A stretch of 58,254 nt of DNA from Methylococcaceae bacterium (GCA_030627265.1 DAOUSK010000002.1:1-58254), one strand, 5' to 3'. Counted from the first letter of the stretch, positions 36,188 to 46,400 are shown. Notes: a model not told the origin generated them from the letters alone. Program-made: numbers and translations.

Positions 36188-38224
36188 ATGAGCAACCCCT
36201 TATTAAGCAACGCTGATTTACCTCTTTTCTCTCAAATCAAACCTGAGCATATTGTGCCAGCCATGGATCAGTTGTTAGCAGATGCCCGGGCAACCGTTGA
36301 GCAAGTGCTCGCAGCTAATAAGTCCTACACTTGGGATAATTTAATCGCGCCGATTGATGAGGTAGAAGATAAAATCAGCCGTGTTTGGTCGCCTATTAGC
36401 CACATGAATTCTGTGACTAATAGTGATGATTTGCGTGATGCTTATAATGAATGCCTGCCAAAGCTCAGTGAGTATTCAACTGAAATGGGGCAGCATGATG
36501 CTTTATTTCAGGCTTACAAAAGTATTGCGGAAGGTGATTCTTACGCAGATTTAGATGTCGCGCAGAAAAAAATCGTCCAAAATTCTTTACGTAGCTTTCG
36601 TTTGTCGGGTATTGCATTAGATGATGAGAAAAAAGCGCAATATAAAGATATTAGCTTAGAACTATCACAACTCACTAGCCGCTACGAAGAAAACTTATTA
36701 GATGCCACTAATGATTGGAGCAAATTAATTAAGAAAAAGTCTGATTTAGCAGGCCTTCCTGAATCTGCTCTACAACAAGCAAAACAGGCGGCGGAAATGG
36801 AAGGAGAAAAAGGCTGGATGCTAACGCTACAATTTCCTTCCTATATTGCGGTCATGACTTATGCTGATGATCGTCAACTACGCTCAGATACCTATAAAGC
36901 TTTTTCAACACGCGCATCAGAATTAGGCGCTAATGAAGATTGGGATAATACGCTCATTATGGAAAGCTTGATTGCTTTGCGCCATAAAAAAGCGCAGTTA
37001 TTGGGTTTTAATAATTATGCCGAATTATCACTAGCAACAAAAATGGCTGAGACGCCCAAACAGGTCACTGACTTTTTAGAAGAGCTAGCAGAAAAATCGC
37101 TTCCTCAGGCCAAACAAGATTTAGCCGACTTAACCGCTTTCACAACTGAGCACTATGGCATCAATAAACTTTTTGCTTGGGATATCGGTTATTTTTCCGA
37201 GAAAATGCGCCAATATGCGTATGATTTATCACAAGAAGAAGTTAAACAATACTTCCCTGCCCCTAAAGTTTTATCAGGACTGTTTAGTGTTGTAGAAAAG
37301 CTTTATGGTTTACAAATCAGTGAAGAACAAGATATTGATACTTGGCATGAAGACGTTCGTTTCTTTCAAATTTTAGATAAAACCGGCGAACTTCGTGGTA
37401 AATTTTATATTGACCTTTATGCTCGCGCACAAAAACGCGGTGGCGCTTGGATGGATGATTGCGTAGGCCGCAAAAAAACAGCAGATGGCTTACAAATCCC
37501 TGTCGCTTATCTCACTTGTAATTTCACTCCACCGACTGCCAATGATCCTGCTTTATTGACCCACGATGAAGTATTAACCTTATTTCATGAGTTTGGGCAT
37601 GGCTTACAACACATGCTGACTCAAGTTGACCACTTAGGTGTGTCGGGTATTAATGGCGTTGAATGGGATGCTGTTGAACTGCCTAGCCAATTTATGGAAA
37701 ACTGGTGCTGGGAAAAAGAGGCACTCGATTTAATCTCTGGTCATTATCAAACTGGGGAAGCACTTCCACAGTCATTGTTTGATAAAATGCTAGCCGCTAA
37801 AAACTTTCAAGCGGGCATGTTAATGGTTCGCCAATTAGAATTTAGTTTATTTGATTTTAGATTGCATCAGGAATACGACCCAGAAAATGGCGCTCGTGTT
37901 TATGAGGTACTGGATAAAATCCGTCAGAAAGTTTCTGTTATGGCTCCCCCAAGCTTTAATCGATTTGCGCACAGCTTTTCGCATATTTTCGCAGGCGGTT
38001 ATGCGGCTGGTTATTACAGCTATAAATGGGCAGAAGTTTTATCCAGCGATGCTTATTCTTTATTTGAAGAGCAAGGTATTTTTAACCAAGAAGCGGGACT
38101 CGCCTTTTTAGAAAACATCCTAGAAACAGGCGGTAGCGAGAGCGCTATGGAATTATTTGTTAAATTTCGGGGTAGAGAACCGAAGATTGATGCATTATTA
38201 CGCCATAATGGTATTGCAGCCTAA
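36188..38224 (+). CDS. prlC: Oligopeptidase A (M3 family)
   Basis: Cytosolic zinc peptidase that degrades signal peptides and other oligopeptides. The 678 residues hold the HEFGH zinc motif in LTLFHEFGHGLQHML at about 467-471, a downstream Glu in WDAVELPSQFMENW, and the C-terminal HIFAGGYAAGYYSYKWAEVL substrate loop region. Length and motif order match E. coli PrlC (680). Single gene, followed by repeat copy F. Confidence 0.97.
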   Translation: MSNPLLSNADLPLFSQIKPEHIVPAMDQLLADARATVEQVLAANKSYTWDNLIAPIDEVEDKISRVWSPISHMNSVTNSDDLRDAYNECLPKLSEYSTEMGQHDALFQAYKSIAEGDSYADLDVAQKKIVQNSLRSFRLSGIALDDEKKAQYKDISLELSQLTSRYEENLLDATNDWSKLIKKKSDLAGLPESALQQAKQAAEMEGEKGWMLTLQFPSYIAVMTYADDRQLRSDTYKAFSTRASELGANEDWDNTLIMESLIALRHKKAQLLGFNNYAELSLATKMAETPKQVTDFLEELAEKSLPQAKQDLADLTAFTTEHYGINKLFAWDIGYFSEKMRQYAYDLSQEEVKQYFPAPKVLSGLFSVVEKLYGLQISEEQDIDTWHEDVRFFQILDKTGELRGKFYIDLYARAQKRGGAWMDDCVGRKKTADGLQIPVAYLTCNFTPPTANDPALLTHDEVLTLFHEFGHGLQHMLTQVDHLGVSGINGVEWDAVELPSQFMENWCWEKEALDLISGHYQTGEALPQSLFDKMLAAKNFQAGMLMVRQLEFSLFDFRLHQEYDPENGARVYEVLDKIRQKVSVMAPPSFNRFAHSFSHIFAGGYAAGYYSYKWAEVLSSDAYSLFEEQGIFNQEAGLAFLENILETGGSESAMELFVKFRGREPKIDALLRHNGIAA

Positions 38225-38245
38225 GCTCATTAATTTAACATTTAT

Positions 38246-38385
38246 GTAGGATGGGTAGAGCGTAGTGCCTGTCTTTTTGGGTGCGCAGTGAAACCCATTA
38301 ATCCCACAGAAAAAACGATGGGTTTCGCAAAAAGACACTCTACCCATCCTACCTGAAGCCTTACACAAGCATTAAAATAATTATG
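38246..38385. repeat. Intergenic palindromic repeat, copy F (best copy)
   Basis: GTAGGATGGGTAGAGCGTAG (38246-38265) faces CACTCTACCCATCCTAC (38336-38352). The inner pair is GTGAAACCCATTAAT and CGATGGGTTTCGC. The right flank is GCATTAAAATAATTATG. This is the most complete copy and shows the palindromic structure best. Confidence 0.88.
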
Positions 38386-38448
38386 CACCAAGGCTTAAGT
38401 AGATATTTGAATCGGTATAAACTCTAACTCAGCCTTAATTTACCCTCT

Positions 38449-39912
38449 ATGAAATACAAAGACCTTCGCGATTTCATCGCACAACTTGAAAAGAAAGGCC
38501 AACTAAAACGCATCACTCAAGAAATTGATCCTGTTTTAGAAATGACTGAAATTTGTGATCGTACTTTAAAGCAAGGCGGCCCTGCCCTGCTATTTGAAAA
38601 TCCTAAGGGCTATAACATTCCCGTATTAGCCAACCTTTTTGGTACACCTGATAGAGTTGCAATGGGGATGGGGGAAGAATCCGTCACGGCATTGCGCGGT
38701 GTCGGTGAGTTGTTATCCCAACTTAAAGAACCCGAACCACCTAAAGGCATGAAGGATGCTATCGATAAAATTCCTGTCTTTAAAAACGTGTTACATATGG
38801 CACCAAAAGTGGTTAAGAACCCTCCCTGCCAAGAGCTGATTCGTAAAGGTGACGAGATTGATTTAAGTGTTTACCCTATACAAACCTGCTGGCCAGAGGA
38901 TGTTTCCCCATTGATCACCTGGCCTTTAGTGATTACCAAAGGGCCTTATAAAGATAGACATAATTTAGGTATTTATCGCTTACAGGTGATTGCTAAAAAT
39001 AAAGTGATTATGCGCTGGTTAGCTCATCGTGGCGGTGCATTAGACTTTAGAGAGTGGCAAGAGAAAAATCCTGGCCAGCCCTACCCTGTTTCTGTTGCGC
39101 TAGGCGCTGATCCTGCCACTATTTTAGCGGCGGTAACGCCCGTACCTGATACTTTGTCAGAATATGCCTTTGCAGGTTTATTACGCGGCAGTAAAACAGA
39201 AGTCGCAAAATCAATCACTAACGATTTACAAGTGCCAGCAAGTGCTGAAATTGTTTTAGAAGGTTTTATTTACCCAGATGAAATGGCGCCAGAAGGCCCT
39301 TTTGGCGATCATACTGGTTATTATAATGAAGTAGATAGCTTTCCTGTCTTTACCATTGAATGTATAACACAGCGCCAAGCACCCATTTATCACAGCACCT
39401 TTACCGGTAAGCCACCTGATGAACCTGCTGTTTTAGGGGTTGCTTTAAATGAGGTGTTTGTGCCTATTTTACAAAAGCAATTTCCTGAAATTACTGATTT
39501 TTATTTACCGCCTGAAGGTTGCTCTTATCGCATGGCAGTTATCAGTATGAAAAAACAATATGCAGGTCATGCCAAGCGTGTAATGCTTGGCACTTGGTCC
39601 TATTTACGTCAATTTATGTACACTAAATTTGTGATTGTCGTCGATGATGATATTGATGTGCATAATTGGCAAGAAGTGATTTGGGCTATTACAACCCGTA
39701 TGGACCCTGCCCGTGATTTAACCATTTTAGAAAATACACCGATTGATTATTTAGACTTTGCATCACCTGTATCAGGCTTAGGCTCTAAGGTTGGTTTTGA
39801 TGCAACGAACAAATGGCCAGGCGAAACCACTCGCGAATGGGGACGTACGATAGAAATGTCCCCAGAGGTAATTAAGAAGGTTGATGAACTATGGGATAGT
39901 TTGGGTATTTGA
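38449..39912 (+). CDS. ubiD: 4-hydroxy-3-polyprenylbenzoate decarboxylase
   Basis: Prenylated-FMN dependent decarboxylase of ubiquinone synthesis. The 487 residues begin [19 protein letters not shown] and include [29 protein letters not shown] with the catalytic Glu, and [10 protein letters not shown]. It needs the cofactor-making UbiX, which is not in this window. The gene stands alone. No ribosome site is strong before 38449. Confidence 0.97.
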   Translation: MKYKDLRDFIAQLEKKGQLKRITQEIDPVLEMTEICDRTLKQGGPALLFENPKGYNIPVLANLFGTPDRVAMGMGEESVTALRGVGELLSQLKEPEPPKGMKDAIDKIPVFKNVLHMAPKVVKNPPCQELIRKGDEIDLSVYPIQTCWPEDVSPLITWPLVITKGPYKDRHNLGIYRLQVIAKNKVIMRWLAHRGGALDFREWQEKNPGQPYPVSVALGADPATILAAVTPVPDTLSEYAFAGLLRGSKTEVAKSITNDLQVPASAEIVLEGFIYPDEMAPEGPFGDHTGYYNEVDSFPVFTIECITQRQAPIYHSTFTGKPPDEPAVLGVALNEVFVPILQKQFPEITDFYLPPEGCSYRMAVISMKKQYAGHAKRVMLGTWSYLRQFMYTKFVIVVDDDIDVHNWQEVIWAITTRMDPARDLTILENTPIDYLDFASPVSGLGSKVGFDATNKWPGETTREWGRTIEMSPEVIKKVDELWDSLGI

Positions 39913-39946
39913 TCCCTTTGTTAGAATCCGCTAAAAGTTAAGCCCT

Positions 39947-39981
39947 GCCCATCAATTCAGCATAGTGCTATATTGATGGGC
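39947..39981. repeat. Near-perfect 35-base palindrome after ubiD
   Basis: GCCCATCAAT (39947-39956) pairs with ATTGATGGGC (39972-39981); inside, AGCA pairs with TGCT around TAG. No T run follows, so it is not a classic terminator. The arms share the CCCATCAAT core with the dispersed repeat family. Confidence 0.7.
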
Positions 39982-40088
39982 ACGCTCAATGCAATCGCAT
40001 CGCTATTAACGCTTGGATAAATTGCTTTAATACTTATTACCTAGGTTTTCTGGGGCATTCTATTGCATAGAAACACTACATTTTAGGC

Positions 40089-40121
40089 AAAAAAAAGCCG
40101 CAGATAAATCTGCGGCTTTTT
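40089..40121 (-). terminator. Terminator of the rpsF-rplI operon
   Basis: AAAAGCCGCAGAT and ATCTGCGGCTTTT form a strong hairpin with A and T runs on both sides, 22 bases past the rplI stop. It could also stop transcription coming from ubiD. Confidence 0.9.
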
Positions 40122-40142
40122 GGTAATAACTTTTAAGAGTTA

Positions 40143-40592
40143 TTAGTCTTCAGCAACAATAGAAACTTTAACCGTTTCTGTTACATCTGCATGTAGGTTT
40201 ATGTCAATATCGAATTCTCCGATATGACGAATAATACCTTCAGGTAAACGTACTTCATGTTTGCTTACTTCTGCGCCTGCTGCTGTTAATGCAGCCGCAA
40301 TATCTACTGTACCAACAGATCCAAACAGTTTACCTTCATCACCTGCTTTATGCGGGATAACAATGCTAACTTTAGCAATCGCAGTCGCTCTTTTAGTAGC
40401 AGCAGCTAATTTATCAGCTGCTAATTTTTCTAGCTCTGCTCTACGCTGCTCAAATTCAGCAACTTTTTCTTTTGTTGCCATAACTGCTTTTAATTGTGGA
40501 ATTAGGAAATTTCTAGCATATCCTGACTTCACATTTACTTTATCACCTAGGTCTCCTAGGTTTACAACTTTTTCAAGAAGGATGATTTCCAT
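40143..40592 (-). CDS. rplI: 50S ribosomal protein L9
   Basis: Large-subunit protein with two RNA-binding domains joined by a long helix. The 149 residues begin [19 protein letters not shown] and include [13 protein letters not shown]. The middle helix is rich in Lys/Glu/Ala, and the C-terminal domain has [12 protein letters not shown] and a conserved end. Last gene of rpsF-rpsR-DUF2232-rplI. Confidence 0.98.
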   Translation of the reverse strand: MEIILLEKVVNLGDLGDKVNVKSGYARNFLIPQLKAVMATKEKVAEFEQRRAELEKLAADKLAAATKRATAIAKVSIVIPHKAGDEGKLFGSVGTVDIAAALTAAGAEVSKHEVRLPEGIIRHIGEFDIDINLHADVTETVKVSIVAED

Positions 40593-40640
40593 CTTATAGT
40601 CCTCAATAATTTATCAATTTAAAAAATTGATACTCAGTAC

Positions 40641-41552
40641 CTAGTTGGCACTCGTTGGGGGTTTAATATTTTTACGTAAATTCAGCCATGTATCGGAAAG
40701 ACCAATGATCGCTACGGGTAATACTAGTTGTGGAACAACAAATGCTAATAAATAGAAAAGAGGCAATAAAAAACGTTTTGCCTTCATAACTGATATTAAA
40801 CTATGCACGATTGCCATGCCTACGAAACTATACAACATAAATAAAATAACACCAATATTAGCTGCGATTTCAGAAATGCTGCCACTCGTTAAGAAAGCAA
40901 TCAAAATGACTAACAATGTCGCTAAAGTAAAGCGTTGCGACATTTGTAGAGACAAATACTCAGTTTTAAAACCACCGGGGTTATAAAGCTTAGATTGCCA
41001 CCACCTAGCTAACAACAATCCTAACAGTAGGCCTGTAATAGAACCTGCTGCTAGTATTCCAGTCATATACTTTGCTACAGTTGTCATTGTTGATTCTAAC
41101 TGCTCTAAAGGTATATCTTGCGCTTGTCTTATAGGTTCTACCATTATCGCTAATATCGCCTGCCAATATTCAGCAGGATTAGGAATAAATAGATAAAACC
41201 CCAAGATAGCTAAGATACCTAGAGCAGCTGCAATCTCTAAAGCCAGTGATAAATGCTTCCCTTCCCTTAAGACAATGGATAACAACCAAACAGGTGTCCA
41301 TAATATTAACGCATAAGCGACCGCAAACTGGTAGTCGCCCATAACAATAAAGCCTAGGGTCGCAGAAGCAACACACGCACTTAGTAGTACCAATAAACCT
41401 TCATTAGCTCCGCGGCGTAAAGTAACCAATGCAACCGCGGCTGAACTTACTATACTAATAGGCGGCATAATAATAGATAACAGCGCAAGCGAAGAAGCAA
41501 CCGTCATTGCTGACATTCTGCTCTTCATAATAAATTTCGCTATAAATTCCAC
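40641..41552 (-). CDS. DUF2232 membrane protein
   Basis: Inner-membrane protein of 303 residues with about eight hydrophobic segments. It fits DUF2232, a family found between rpsR and rplI in Pseudomonas and relatives, and the position here is the same. No function is established. The gene is 25 bases after rpsR and 48 before rplI. It may use a TTG or GTG start further in, but the annotated start gives MEFIAKFIMKSRMSAM, which looks natural. Confidence 0.85.
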   Translation of the reverse strand: MEFIAKFIMKSRMSAMTVASSLALLSIIMPPISIVSSAAVALVTLRRGANEGLLVLLSACVASATLGFIVMGDYQFAVAYALILWTPVWLLSIVLREGKHLSLALEIAAALGILAILGFYLFIPNPAEYWQAILAIMVEPIRQAQDIPLEQLESTMTTVAKYMTGILAAGSITGLLLGLLLARWWQSKLYNPGGFKTEYLSLQMSQRFTLATLLVILIAFLTSGSISEIAANIGVILFMLYSFVGMAIVHSLISVMKAKRFLLPLFYLLAFVVPQLVLPVAIIGLSDTWLNLRKNIKPPTSAN

Positions 41553-41577
41553 TATATGTACCTAATTAATATTTATA

Positions 41578-41808
41578 TTAGTCGTGTGCATCACAAAAAG
41601 GCATCAATGCAATATAACGTGCGCGTTTAACGGCGTTTGTTATTTTTCTTTGATCTTTTGCTTTTGTGCCTGTAATACGACTAGGTACAATTTTTCCTGT
41701 TTCAGTTACAAATTCACCTAATAATTCGATGTTTTTATAATTGATTGAATTTGCTTCACCTTCAGCACCAAAAGAATAATTCTTTTTGCGTCTCATTTGA
41801 CGTGCCAT
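41578..41808 (-). CDS. rpsR: 30S ribosomal protein S18
   Basis: Small-subunit protein that binds S6, 76 residues. Marks are [26 protein letters not shown] and [15 protein letters not shown], here split in two for length. It is 25 bases after rpsF. Confidence 0.98.
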   Translation of the reverse strand: MARQMRRKKNYSFGAEGEANSINYKNIELLGEFVTETGKIVPSRITGTKAKDQRKITNAVKRARYIALMPFCDAHD

Positions 41809-41833
41809 AGTTAACCTCTAATATAGTTGATAA

Positions 41834-42298
41834 TTATTCAGATTCAGCAGTAACTGGTTTTTCAGTTGTTTCTGCTGGCGCTGGTTTTGCTGCTTTTCTT
41901 TCAGCTTCTGCTTTCTCAGCTGCTGCTTTTCTTTCAGCTTCTGCTGCTGCTTTCTCAGCGACTACTTTATTTTCTTCTGCTGTTGCAGAAGCAATAATAG
42001 AAGCGCCAGTAACAGCTTCTTTCATAATTAAAGTCATGCTACGCAATACTGCATCATTGAAGCGGAATGTACTTTCAAGCTCGTCAAGAGTTGCTTGATC
42101 ACATTCAATATTCATTAATACATAATGCGCTTTTTGAAGTTTTTTAATTGGATATGCAAGGTGTCTGCGTCCCCAATCTTCAAGGCGGTGAATCGATCCT
42201 GATGCAGCTTCAATAGTGGTACGATAGCGTTCTATCATTCCAGGTACTTGAGCACTTTGATCAGGATGAACTAAAAAGACAATTTCATAATGTCGCAT
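41834..42298 (-). CDS. rpsF: 30S ribosomal protein S6
   Basis: Small-subunit protein, S18 partner. Residues 1-100 are the ferredoxin-like fold ([40 protein letters not shown]). Residues 105-154 form an Ala/Glu/Lys repeat tail ([20 protein letters not shown]), longer than the acidic tail of E. coli S6. First gene of its operon; a hairpin lies in the leader. Confidence 0.97.
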   Translation of the reverse strand: MRHYEIVFLVHPDQSAQVPGMIERYRTTIEAASGSIHRLEDWGRRHLAYPIKKLQKAHYVLMNIECDQATLDELESTFRFNDAVLRSMTLIMKEAVTGASIIASATAEENKVVAEKAAAEAERKAAAEKAEAERKAAKPAPAETTEKPVTAESE

Positions 42299-42318
42299 AA
42301 TTTTCCTTTCGGTTTAAA

Positions 42319-42345
42319 GCCTTCTATCAATAATAATAGTAAGGC
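42319..42345 (-). promoter_or_regulatory. Possible autoregulatory hairpin in the rpsF leader
   Basis: On the minus strand GCCTT-A-CTAT pairs with ATAG-AAGGC (one bulged A) about 20 bases before the rpsF start, with CCGAAAGG downstream. S6:S18 leader elements that bind the protein pair are known for rpsF in many bacteria; that this is one is inference. Confidence 0.3.
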
Positions 42346-42494
42346 AAGGAGGGCTAATGCCCAGTAAGACCCACTATTATATTTGATATTTTAATAATTG
42401 AAAAGCTTAAAGTCCCTCTTAAGTTTTATTTATGCTAATTTCCAAATGATAGAAACGCTTTAACCACACCCATAGGTAAAAAAATTAATACTTC

Positions 42495-44144
42495 TTACTC
42501 TGTTAATTTCAATGATTGAATACATTGCTCAAAATCATCAAATAACTGGCTTTCATTAATCATATTAGGAATTAAATCAATGCGCTTCAACATATCTTTA
42601 GGCTGACTCTGAATCCCAGTGATAAACACTTTTATATTTTTTTCTTGCATTGCCATAACGGCATCTTCAATAGCATACATACCTGACTGATCAATATAAG
42701 GTACTTTTTTCATGCGCATAATGACAATATCAACATCAGGTAATGCCAAGCTCATCTCTTGAAATTTGGCAGCAAAACCAAAAAAGATAGGCCCATCAAA
42801 GTGCTTAATATAGGTTTTATTTTGCGCTTCCTCACTTAATTCAATTTCATCATCCCATTTTTCTTCTCGCGCAAATTTCGCAATTGAACCTACTGACGAC
42901 TTCCCCTCAGCTATATCGCTCATTTTTTTCATAAACAAAACAGAAGCTAATACCATCCCTATTGCAACGGCCTGTAATAAATCAACAAAAACCGTCATTA
43001 TTAATACAGTCAACATAACCACGGCATCAGCCCTAGGCACACTAAAAAGATGTTTTAAACCTTTATAATCAATAATTCCTATGCCGACCGTAATTAAGAT
43101 GCCCGCTAAAACGGGAAGAGGAATAAGGCTTGCGTACTCACCTGCACCGACCAATACAAATAACAACGCTAAGCTATGTATCACACCTGAAAGCCGAGTC
43201 CTCCCGCCTGAGTTAATATTCACAACTGTGCGCATCGTTGCTCCAGCACCAGGAATCCCACCTATCGCAGCAGCAGCCATATTCCCCAAGCCTTGACCTA
43301 TTAATTCTTTATTGGAATTATGCTGTGTTTTAGTCATATTATCAGCAACAATAGATGTTAATAAGGAATCAATCGTACCGAGTGCCGCCAAAGTTAAAGC
43401 AGGCAAAAGAATTAACATCGGATTCATATAATCCACACTCACCAAGCTATCTAACTGAAGTTTCGGCAAGCCTTCTGGTATATTTCCAATAATCGCGACA
43501 TCTAAGCCCAAAAGTGTAGAAATCACGGTTAAGGCGATTAATGCCACTAGCGCACTAGGGATTAATTTTGTAATCCGTGGAAATAAATAAATAATCGCAA
43601 TCGTTGCTAAGGCAAGAAAAACTGAATCCAAATTTGTTTGCGGCAAAATTTGCGGTAATTCTATAAAAATATCGACAATTTTTTTAGGTGAACTATGCCC
43701 TAAAAAAGGGAAAAATTGCAAAACAATAATGATAACGCCAATACCACTCATAAAGCCGGATACCACCGAGTAAGGCATGTATCGAATATACTGCCCTATT
43801 TTGAGCACACCTAATAAAATTTGTATCACACCCGCTAACATGAAGATGGCAATAATACTTCCCATTGCTGCATTCAAACTACCATGCAGTTCAATTGCAG
43901 AAGCAATAACAACCGCCGATACAACCGTCATAGGCCCAGTAGGCCCACTAATCTGCGTTGCCGTTCCACCAAACCAGGCAGCAATCATCCCTATCGCAAT
44001 CGCCCCATAAATCCCTGCAATTGCACCCATTCCAGATTGCACACCAAAAGCGAGCGCCAATGGCAGCGCAACAACACCCGCTGTTAAACCACCAAAAAAA
44101 TCACCTCTTAAATTAGAGGTATCCATTACTTTATTTAGATTCAT
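42495..44144 (-). CDS. SulP family anion transporter with STAS domain
   Basis: Inner-membrane SLC26/SulP carrier, 549 residues. The transport core (about 12-430) starts DFFGGLTAGVVALPLALAFG and has the SulP motif GGTATQISGPTGPMTVV; the C-terminal STAS domain runs from about 455 with KVPYIDQSGMYAIEDAV. Substrate is sulfate, bicarbonate or another anion. I chose the ATG at 44144 with GAGA before it; an upstream in-frame TTG would add 16 residues. Single gene. Confidence 0.93.
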   Translation of the reverse strand: MNLNKVMDTSNLRGDFFGGLTAGVVALPLALAFGVQSGMGAIAGIYGAIAIGMIAAWFGGTATQISGPTGPMTVVSAVVIASAIELHGSLNAAMGSIIAIFMLAGVIQILLGVLKIGQYIRYMPYSVVSGFMSGIGVIIIVLQFFPFLGHSSPKKIVDIFIELPQILPQTNLDSVFLALATIAIIYLFPRITKLIPSALVALIALTVISTLLGLDVAIIGNIPEGLPKLQLDSLVSVDYMNPMLILLPALTLAALGTIDSLLTSIVADNMTKTQHNSNKELIGQGLGNMAAAAIGGIPGAGATMRTVVNINSGGRTRLSGVIHSLALLFVLVGAGEYASLIPLPVLAGILITVGIGIIDYKGLKHLFSVPRADAVVMLTVLIMTVFVDLLQAVAIGMVLASVLFMKKMSDIAEGKSSVGSIAKFAREEKWDDEIELSEEAQNKTYIKHFDGPIFFGFAAKFQEMSLALPDVDIVIMRMKKVPYIDQSGMYAIEDAVMAMQEKNIKVFITGIQSQPKDMLKRIDLIPNMINESQLFDDFEQCIQSLKLTE

Positions 44145-44343
44145 GCGTGTCTCAATTAACGAAAAAACAAGTTTTCTGTTTAAAATTAGCAAACTTTCTG
44201 AAAGGAATTTTACCCTATCTTTTATTTAAGCATAAGCTTTAGGCACAGCTATTTTGACTGAAAGCTGTTTTTCACTGCCGCATAGCTCTATACTTCAAGC
44301 AATACACTAATGCTTGGCTTTACTTTGCCAAGCCATGACTCCT

Positions 44344-44349
44344 TATAAT
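44344..44349 (+). promoter_or_regulatory. Possible -10 box of the DsbA-like gene
   Basis: TATAAT 45 bases before the start at 44395. A 7-bp inverted repeat GCTTGGC/GCCAAGC lies just upstream at 44312-44333. No clear -35 box. Confidence 0.25.
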
Positions 44350-44394
44350 GGCAGCCCTTAATTTGATCACTATTAAAAAACAATCCGCTTTTTT

Positions 44395-45228
44395 ATGCAG
44401 TTAGAAAACAATACCCTTTATTATATCTATGACCCCATGTGCAGCTGGTGTTATGCCTTTGAAGAATCTTTAGCGGAAATAAAATTAAAGCTTCCTGCGC
44501 TGATAGCATACAAAGAAATTGTAGGCGGTTTAGCAGCCGATACTGATTTAGCTATGCCCGCTGAAACACAAGCGATGGTACAGCAAGCTTGGCGACAAAT
44601 TGAACACACGGTTCCAAGCATTCAGTTTAATTTTGATTTTTGGTCTAAAAATACGCCTTATCGCTCTACATACCCTGCTTGTCGTGCTGTGTTAGCAGCC
44701 AAATCACAAGGGAAATATTTTGCTAATGCAATGCGGAAATCCATTCAGAAAGCATATTATCAGGATGCAAAAAATCCTTCTTTAAGCTCTACCTTATTAG
44801 AGTGTGCTAAATCTACTGACTTAAATACCAAGCAGTTTGCTATTGATTACACTAGCAATGAAATCAATAGCAAGCTTCTCGAACAGATTGCTTTCTCTCG
44901 CGATTTACCTGTTAATTCCTACCCGTCTTTACGCTTAGTCATTAATAATGAAATTCACACTATCCCTGTGAATTACACTCAGGCCGCACCTTCATTACAG
45001 AAAATACAGCAATTAATTAACGACAATAAAGCACATACCATTGCTTCTCCTTGTTTAAAAGAGTGTCGTTTAAACTCACAAGAGCTTTGCTTAAGCTGCT
45101 TTCGTTCATTGGCTGAAATTACAAATTGGCCAACAATGACTGAACCTGAAAAACAGCATTGCTTAGATCAGTGCGCGATAAGAAAATCATCCCAAAAACA
45201 TTACAAACAACCTTTAGCTTATGACTAA
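44395..45228 (+). CDS. DsbA-family thioredoxin-fold protein fused to DUF1289
   Basis: Two-domain protein of 277 residues. Residues 1-215 are a DsbA/FrnE-like thioredoxin fold with CSWC at 16-19 and a cis-Pro region in VNSYPSLRL. Residues about 219-265 match DUF1289, with the cysteine pattern C-x3-C-x7-C-x2-C in SPCLKECRLNSQELCLSCF and a following SLAEITNW. No signal peptide, so it is cytoplasmic, unlike true DsbA. DUF1289 is normally a small separate protein. Two more Cys (HCLDQC) follow. The last eight bases overlap the esterase gene. Confidence 0.85.
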   Translation: MQLENNTLYYIYDPMCSWCYAFEESLAEIKLKLPALIAYKEIVGGLAADTDLAMPAETQAMVQQAWRQIEHTVPSIQFNFDFWSKNTPYRSTYPACRAVLAAKSQGKYFANAMRKSIQKAYYQDAKNPSLSSTLLECAKSTDLNTKQFAIDYTSNEINSKLLEQIAFSRDLPVNSYPSLRLVINNEIHTIPVNYTQAAPSLQKIQQLINDNKAHTIASPCLKECRLNSQELCLSCFRSLAEITNWPTMTEPEKQHCLDQCAIRKSSQKHYKQPLAYD

Positions 45229-45892
45229 CACAACTTTAACTTGCGTAGAAATTCTCGCTACCTCAACAACAGAGTACTCTATTATTTGGCTACATGGTTT
45301 AGGCGCTGATGGCCATGACTTTGAAAGTATTGCTCCCGAATTAAAATTAAAAAAAGAACAACATACACACTTTATTTTCCCTAACGCACCAATCCAGCCC
45401 GTAACTATTAACGGCGGTATGGAAATGCGTTCTTGGTACGATATTCTAGCCGCAGATTTAGATAGAGAGGTTGCTGTCGATGATATTTACCAATCAGCCG
45501 AAGCAGTCACACAGCTTATCGAGCAAGAAATTGAAAAGGGTATAAAAGCAGAAAATATTTTATTAGCTGGATTTTCTCAAGGCGGCGTTATTGCTTTACA
45601 TGCTGGTTTACGATTTCCTAAAAAATTGGCTGGCATTATCGCCTTATCAACTTACTTACCCACTGTTGAGCAATTAAAATCTGAGGGGCATATTAATAAT
45701 GCTAATACGCCTATTTTTATGGCTCATGGAAGCATGGACCCCGTTGTCGCACCACAAGCTGCAAAAACAGCTTTTACACAATTAAAAGAATTAAACTACC
45801 CCATTACTTGGCATGAGTACCCGATGCAACACTCAGTTTGCTTAGAAGAAATCATTGATATTGCTGATTTTATTAATCCGCTATTTAGTTGA
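45221..45892 (+). CDS. Carboxylesterase / phospholipase-like alpha/beta hydrolase
   Basis: Cytosolic serine esterase of 223 residues, of the bacterial carboxylesterase/acyl-protein thioesterase family. IIWLHGLGADGHDF forms the oxyanion region, GFSQGGVIALH holds the nucleophilic Ser near residue 119, HGSMDPVV the Asp, and YPMQHSVCLEE the His. It overlaps the upstream gene by eight bases, so the pair is coupled. Natural substrate unknown. Confidence 0.92.
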   Translation: MTNTTLTCVEILATSTTEYSIIWLHGLGADGHDFESIAPELKLKKEQHTHFIFPNAPIQPVTINGGMEMRSWYDILAADLDREVAVDDIYQSAEAVTQLIEQEIEKGIKAENILLAGFSQGGVIALHAGLRFPKKLAGIIALSTYLPTVEQLKSEGHINNANTPIFMAHGSMDPVVAPQAAKTAFTQLKELNYPITWHEYPMQHSVCLEEIIDIADFINPLFS

Positions 45893-45959
45893 TTTAAATT
45901 TCCGGCTGAAAAGCGATTAACAAGAGGCGTCACTGCACACCTACAGAAAGATATTACCA

Positions 45960-46400
45960 CTAAGAATCGTCTTTATTTTCTGGATTTATTTTTAGAAGTA
46001 CATGTAATTTTCTAAAGCTTTCATCATCCGTCGAATCGGCCAAAACTAAAAAATAGCGATAAGTATTATCTGTTTTTACATGCAAAACAATCAAAAATGA
46101 TGTCATAACCGTAGATTTTAAGATTTTAAAATTTAACGGTTTTTCATCATTACCAATAAGCTGCCATAAAAATTCAGGGCTATATTTTATCGCAAAACAG
46201 TAAGACTGATTTTGATACCGGCACCAATAAAAGTAACCGCTTCCGATAATACAAAACCATAAAGCCACTTTAAACCAAAGCACAGCCGCTATCATAAAAA
46301 CACTTAAAGCACTCACACTATGCAGTAGCACTAGAAATATCAACAGGCTCTGTGATTGCCTTACTTTAACGAATAACGCTAACTCTGATTTTTTCGACAA
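45960..46400 (-). CDS. YgfX/CptA-like membrane protein
   Basis: Protein of 146 residues with two close membrane segments (about 17-38 and 42-60) and a cytoplasmic tail (RYFLVLADSTDDESFRKL). It fits the YgfX family, found after sdhE (ygfY) in many gammaproteobacteria and described as an inhibitor of cell division/cytoskeleton in E. coli. It starts at a TTG and overlaps sdhE by 35 bases. The sequence is poorly conserved, so position carries much of the call. Confidence 0.7.
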   Translation of the reverse strand: MSKKSELALFVKVRQSQSLLIFLVLLHSVSALSVFMIAAVLWFKVALWFCIIGSGYFYWCRYQNQSYCFAIKYSPEFLWQLIGNDEKPLNFKILKSTVMTSFLIVLHVKTDNTYRYFLVLADSTDDESFRKLHVLLKINPENKDDS

